Source: Mycobacterium botniense (lineage in GTDB: Bacteria; Actinomycetota; Actinomycetes; Mycobacteriales; Mycobacteriaceae). From it: a stretch of DNA of 64,000 nt. Below, in pieces: positions 60,492 through 64,000 of the stretch. The stretch's first letter is position 1. Every line of letters starts with the position of its first letter. The notes beneath the pieces are model-generated. The model had not been told where the DNA came from and searched no databases. It saw only the letters and a list, made by a program, of their open reading frames with translations. Made by a program: the position numbers and the translations under genes. The stretch is from assembly GCF_010723305.1 (NCBI RefSeq), contig NZ_BLKW01000002.1, positions 992,001-1,056,000 on the forward strand, in the 5' to 3' direction.

Positions 60492-61406
60492 CTAGCCGAA
60501 CGCAACAGCAACACCGAGAGTTCCGATCCAGGCCAGGAACAACAGCTGGAGCACCCGATCACGCAGGGCGATGTCTTCCGGTTCGCCGGCGAGACCCCCG
60601 TCGACGTCGACCGCATACCGCAGGACGGCGATGGTGAATGGGACCATCGACACCGCAAACCAGGAGCCTGAGGAGCCGCCGCGCTCGAACGCCCACAGCC
60701 CGTAGCACATCACCAGCGCGGTGGCCGACATCGTCCAGACGAAGCGCAGATAGGTGCTGGTGTAGCTTTCCAGCGCTTTGCGGATCTTGGCGCCTGTCCG
60801 TTCGGCCAGTTGCAGCTCGGCATAACGCTTTCCGGCCACCATGAACAGTGACCCGAACGCCATCATCAACAAAAACCACTGCGACAAGTGGATGTCGGTG
60901 GCCGCGCCGCCGGCGATGGCACGAAGCAAATACGCCGATGACACGACGCAAATATCAATCACTGCTTGGTGTTTGAGCCCGTAGCAATACGCCAGCTGCA
61001 TCCCGACGTAGACGGCCATCACCAGCGCCAGGTTCGGGGTCAGCCACCACGCGATCGCAAGCGACGCAACGCCGAGCACCGCGGCGAGGCTATAGGCCAG
61101 CCACTCGGGGACCACGCCCGCGGCGATCGGCCGGAAACGCTTGGTGGGGTGCTCCCGATCGGCCTCGATATCACGGACATCGTTGATCAGATACACCGAC
61201 GACGCGGCCAGACAGAACGCCGCGAACGCGACACACACATCGGCCAGCACCGCGGCGTAGTCGTAGTGAACATCGGCACTCCACGCGGCCAGCGGCGCAG
61301 CCAGCACCAGGACGTTTTTGATCCACTGCCGCGGGCGGACCGCTTTGACCACCCCGACGATCAGGTTCGCGGGTGGTCCGGTCACCGGCACCACGTCCTC
61401 ACTCAT
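60492..61406 (-). CDS. ubiA: Decaprenyl-phosphate phosphoribosyltransferase (UbiA family)
   Basis: A polytopic protein of 304 residues from the ATG at 61406, matching Rv3806c (302). The prenyl-phosphate/metal motif is YLINDVRDIEADREHPTKRFRP, and VRPRQWIKNVLVLAAPLAA opens the first helix. A second conserved loop has YLLRAIAGGAATDIHLSQW. It makes decaprenylphosphoryl-5-phosphoribose, the precursor of the arabinan donor. The start overlaps the PAP2 stop by eight bases (ATGAGTGA). Confidence 0.95.
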   Translation of the reverse strand: MSEDVVPVTGPPANLIVGVVKAVRPRQWIKNVLVLAAPLAAWSADVHYDYAAVLADVCVAFAAFCLAASSVYLINDVRDIEADREHPTKRFRPIAAGVVPEWLAYSLAAVLGVASLAIAWWLTPNLALVMAVYVGMQLAYCYGLKHQAVIDICVVSSAYLLRAIAGGAATDIHLSQWFLLMMAFGSLFMVAGKRYAELQLAERTGAKIRKALESYTSTYLRFVWTMSATALVMCYGLWAFERGGSSGSWFAVSMVPFTIAVLRYAVDVDGGLAGEPEDIALRDRVLQLLFLAWIGTLGVAVAFG

Positions 61407-61998
61407 GGGGCACACTCACCGTCGTGCCGGCGTCCCGTCGTTCAGCCGCCCCCCGCAGCCGTAACCGGCCCGCGTCGCCGGGCAGCCGCCGGTCCAACCC
61501 GATGGCAAACGCCGCGACACAGGCACCCACCGCAGCGCCCGCGGCGACATCGCTGGGATAGTGCACCCCGAGCACAATGCGGGACAGCGCCATCGGCGGC
61601 ACCAGCGCGATAGCCAGCGGCGTCCCGCTGATCCGGCCCAGTAAAAGCGCCGCCGCAGTGGTGGAGCTGGCGTGCGCAGACGGGAAGCTCAGCCGGCTTG
61701 GGGTGCCCACGTTCACCGCGACCGCCGGATGCTGCGGGCGCGGACGCCGCACCACCCGTTTGACCAGCACCGCCGCGGCGTGCGCGGTGAACGCTCCGGC
61801 TCCGGCGAGCAGCCAGGCCCGCGCGCGCTGCGGATGGGTGAGGCTGCCCAGCAGCGACACCACCAGCCAACCGATACCGTGTTCGCCGAAATACGACAAC
61901 CCACGTGCCAGCGCCAGCACACCGGGACGGCCGGCCAGTGCCGACTGGATCGCGACCACCGCGGTGAGTTCACCGTGTGGCGCCGACGGCTCAGGCAT
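61399..61998 (-). CDS. PAP2-family membrane phosphatase (Rv3807c type)
   Basis: A 199-residue membrane protein from the ATG at 61998. The three phosphatase motifs are present: KRVVRRPRP, the PSAH motif in FPSAHASSTTAAALLLG, and SRIVLGVHYPSDVAAG. The family removes phosphate from phospholipids; the M. tuberculosis homologue is proposed to dephosphorylate decaprenylphosphoryl-phosphoribose. The gene overlaps glfT2 and ubiA by eight bases on each side, so the three are translationally coupled. It is somewhat longer than Rv3807c (165), mainly at the ends. Confidence 0.92.
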   Translation of the reverse strand: MPEPSAPHGELTAVVAIQSALAGRPGVLALARGLSYFGEHGIGWLVVSLLGSLTHPQRARAWLLAGAGAFTAHAAAVLVKRVVRRPRPQHPAVAVNVGTPSRLSFPSAHASSTTAAALLLGRISGTPLAIALVPPMALSRIVLGVHYPSDVAAGAAVGACVAAFAIGLDRRLPGDAGRLRLRGAAERRDAGTTVSVPHE

Positions 61999-63895
61999 GT
62001 TCGGGCGCTTTGTCTGTCGCGGGCAGCAGCACCGTCTCCCACTTCTGCGTGCTCGACAGCACCGGTAACGCGTCACGGTAGATCCGGCGCATCTCACCGA
62101 ACCTGCTGGCCACCTTGCGCTGACGGCGCAGCGACTGCCACAGCAGCGAGAACATCGTGGCCCGGTCGCGTTGCCGGTAGACCACACCGCGGCCGTCGGC
62201 AGTCGTGACGGTCGCACCGTCGAGGGTGCACAGCCTGAACCAGCGCGCATCTTGGGTCGGCACATTCAGCTGAGGTCGCCGATGGTGCGCCGGGTCGGCC
62301 CTGGTGAGATTGTGCAGCGCCCCCCGGGCCAGCCGGTAGCCGATCGCCCACAGCCCTACCGGCGGGTTCATTGGTTTGTTCTGCTGCGACGGCGGCGGCA
62401 GCTCGCTCGCGGCGGGCAACACAATCGCGTCCGGGTAGGCGTTGCGGATGCGGTGCACTTCCGGCAACGCGGTTTCGAGTATCGAAAACAGGTGCTCGGG
62501 GCCCGCGAGAAAGTCGTCAATCGCTTTATTCTGAATAGCCACCGTCGAATATTCCAGGCAGGCAAGGTGTTTGAGCGTCGCCTTGAGATGGCTGCGTAAC
62601 AAGCCGAGAACGTCGCCGTCCCAGTGCATGGCGGCCACCACCAGCCGGTTACGCAGGTGGAAGTAGGCCTGCCAGTCGATGGCGTCGTCTTTGTCGCTCC
62701 ACGCCATGTGCCATATCGCGGCCCCGGGCAGCGTCACGGTGGGATAGCCGTGCTCGGCGGCACGCAGCCCGTAGTCAGCGTCGTCCCATTTGATGAACAG
62801 CGGCAACGGCTGGCCCAGTTCCTCGGCGACCTGGCGCGGGATCATGCACGTCCACCAGCCGTTGTAGTCGACGTCGATGCGCCGGTGTAGCAGGTTGCTC
62901 CGAGGGTTGTTGTCGCTCAACGGATACTTAGCGAAGTCGTGGTCGTATTCGGCGTGCGGCGCCGCGGTCCACATGAAGTTCGACCGGTCCACCACCTCGC
63001 CCATGATGTGCAGGTGCGAAGGTTCCTGCAGGTTGAGCATCTGGCCGCCGACCAGCATGGGCGCCTTGGCGAAGCGGTGCATCGCCAGCACACGAAGGAT
63101 CGAATCCGGCTCGATGCGGATGTCGTCGTCCATGAACAAGATCTGCTGACAGTCGGTGTTTTTCAGCGCCTCGTACATCACGCGGCTGTATCCGCCGGAA
63201 CCGCCCAAATTGGGTTGATCGTGAATGGACAGCCGATCGCCCAACGGGGCGGCAGCGGCCGCGAAGTCGGGGTGGTCACGAACCTTCATACTGCCCTGGT
63301 CCGGTACGATCACCGCGCCAATTACCTTGTCCACCAATGGATCTGATGTCAGTTCCCGCAGGGCGTTGACACAGTCTGCGGGCCGGTTGAAGGTCGGGAT
63401 TCCCACCGCGATGTTGGCCACGCCCGGCGCCGGTTCGGTCGCATACCACCCTGCGTTGTGCACGGTGACGTCGCTGTCGGTGGTGATGTCGAACCAGATC
63501 CAGCCGCCGTCCTCAAACGGCGCCAGGCTCATCTCGAACTCCAGGATCGTGGACACGTCCGGGGTGGTGATGAATCGGCGGCCCTCGATGAAGATTCGCG
63601 CCCCGGTGGCCTTGGTGCGGTACACGTCAACGCGTCCCGCGCCGGTCAGCTCGATCCGTAACACCACGGACTTGCAGGTCGTCCAGCGGCGCCAATAGCT
63701 GGCCGGAAAGGCGTTGAAATAGGTGGCGAACGACACCTCGGACTCCGCGCTGATCTCCAGTGTCGTGCGTGTCACCGCCCGCGCGCGCCGGGTGTTGGTG
63801 CGTGACTCTTCCAGGTAGAGCTTGCGCACGTCCAGGGGCTCGCCCGGGCGCGGCAAGATGACACGGGCCAGCAAACTGACGGCGGCGCCGGTCAC
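61991..63895 (-). CDS. glfT2: Galactofuranosyltransferase GlfT2
   Basis: A 634-residue bifunctional polymerase that builds the galactan with alternating beta-(1,5) and beta-(1,6) links from UDP-galactofuranose. An N-terminal beta-sandwich domain (SRVILPRPG-like opening, YWRRWTTCKSVVLR) precedes a GT-A domain with VGIPTFNRPADCVNAL, the DDD motif in ILFMDDDIRIEPDS, the acceptor-site WDDADYGLRAAEHGYP and the metal His in AIWHMAWSDKDD. The C-terminal helical domain aids tetramer formation. The GTG at 63895 gives the family length (637). Nothing is recognisable in the remaining 105 bases of the window. Confidence 0.97.
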   Translation of the reverse strand: MTGAAVSLLARVILPRPGEPLDVRKLYLEESRTNTRRARAVTRTTLEISAESEVSFATYFNAFPASYWRRWTTCKSVVLRIELTGAGRVDVYRTKATGARIFIEGRRFITTPDVSTILEFEMSLAPFEDGGWIWFDITTDSDVTVHNAGWYATEPAPGVANIAVGIPTFNRPADCVNALRELTSDPLVDKVIGAVIVPDQGSMKVRDHPDFAAAAAPLGDRLSIHDQPNLGGSGGYSRVMYEALKNTDCQQILFMDDDIRIEPDSILRVLAMHRFAKAPMLVGGQMLNLQEPSHLHIMGEVVDRSNFMWTAAPHAEYDHDFAKYPLSDNNPRSNLLHRRIDVDYNGWWTCMIPRQVAEELGQPLPLFIKWDDADYGLRAAEHGYPTVTLPGAAIWHMAWSDKDDAIDWQAYFHLRNRLVVAAMHWDGDVLGLLRSHLKATLKHLACLEYSTVAIQNKAIDDFLAGPEHLFSILETALPEVHRIRNAYPDAIVLPAASELPPPSQQNKPMNPPVGLWAIGYRLARGALHNLTRADPAHHRRPQLNVPTQDARWFRLCTLDGATVTTADGRGVVYRQRDRATMFSLLWQSLRRQRKVASRFGEMRRIYRDALPVLSSTQKWETVLLPATDKAPEHA

Positions 63896-64000
63896 GTCGA
63901 GCCGCTTTCATATCGCGGCCGCGCTGAGGCGCGCCCGCTCCCGATAGCGCCGGACCCGCCCCCGTTCTGCGGCCCCACGGGTCGGTCCTCCAGCGGCACA

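Overview
This is actinobacterial DNA of high GC content from a mycobacterium. The right 20 kb carries the conserved arabinogalactan-mycolate core in the order known from M. tuberculosis Rv3797-Rv3808c: fadE35, accD4, pks13, fadD32, the Rv3802c-type hydrolase, the two Ag85-family genes, aftB, ubiA, a PAP2 phosphatase and glfT2. MmpS/MmpL pairs, a PPE-PPW protein and a GAP-family protein support this. The species cannot be fixed from sequence alone. The accessory content points to a non-tuberculous mycobacterium with surface glycolipids of the glycopeptidolipid (GPL), phenolic glycolipid or lipooligosaccharide type.

Layout. Positions 1-8828 read leftward: a condensation-type acyltransferase, an MmpS4-like protein, two MmpL transporters separated by the fossil C-terminus of a second mmpS, and the start of an rmlA (dTDP-glucose synthesis) gene. 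Positions 9056-16202 hold a sulfotransferase, a lipid O-methyltransferase, glycosyltransferase GT-1, a GAP protein, a broken tnpB, a TylF-type sugar O-methyltransferase and an alpha/beta hydrolase. Positions 16665-33816 are a repeat-rich accessory zone. It has two GMC oxidoreductases, three more GT1-family glycosyltransferases (GT-2, GT-3, GT-4), a GT4-family glycosyltransferase, two further methyltransferases, a 2-oxoglutarate oxygenase, a Gfo/Idh/MocA oxidoreductase, wrecks of IS3 and IS110 elements, and one ISL3 element with clean ends. Positions 33870-37950 hold a PPE-PPW gene, a 42-residue ORF, a P-loop sulfotransferase-like protein and a JmjC/cupin protein. Positions 38258-42375 hold GT-5, a nucleotide-sugar dehydrogenase, a probable UDP-glucuronate decarboxylase and a GT gene reduced to its two ends. 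A drug-type MFS transporter at 42436-44019 borders the conserved core.

How it fits together (inference): the left 42 kb looks like a sugar-decorating and export island for a mycobacterial glycolipid. RmlA, the dehydrogenase and the decarboxylase would supply activated sugars. Five GT1 enzymes and one GT4 enzyme would add them. Methyltransferases, an acyltransferase, one or two sulfotransferases, GMC oxidases and an Fe(II) oxygenase would tailor them. MmpS/MmpL and GAP would move the product to the surface. The glycosyltransferase genes are visible mosaics: long stretches are near-identical between copies, each has a private promoter/leader, and short divergent islands fall on the sugar-binding motif. 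The region appears to have diversified by duplication, recombination and IS activity next to essential cell-wall genes.
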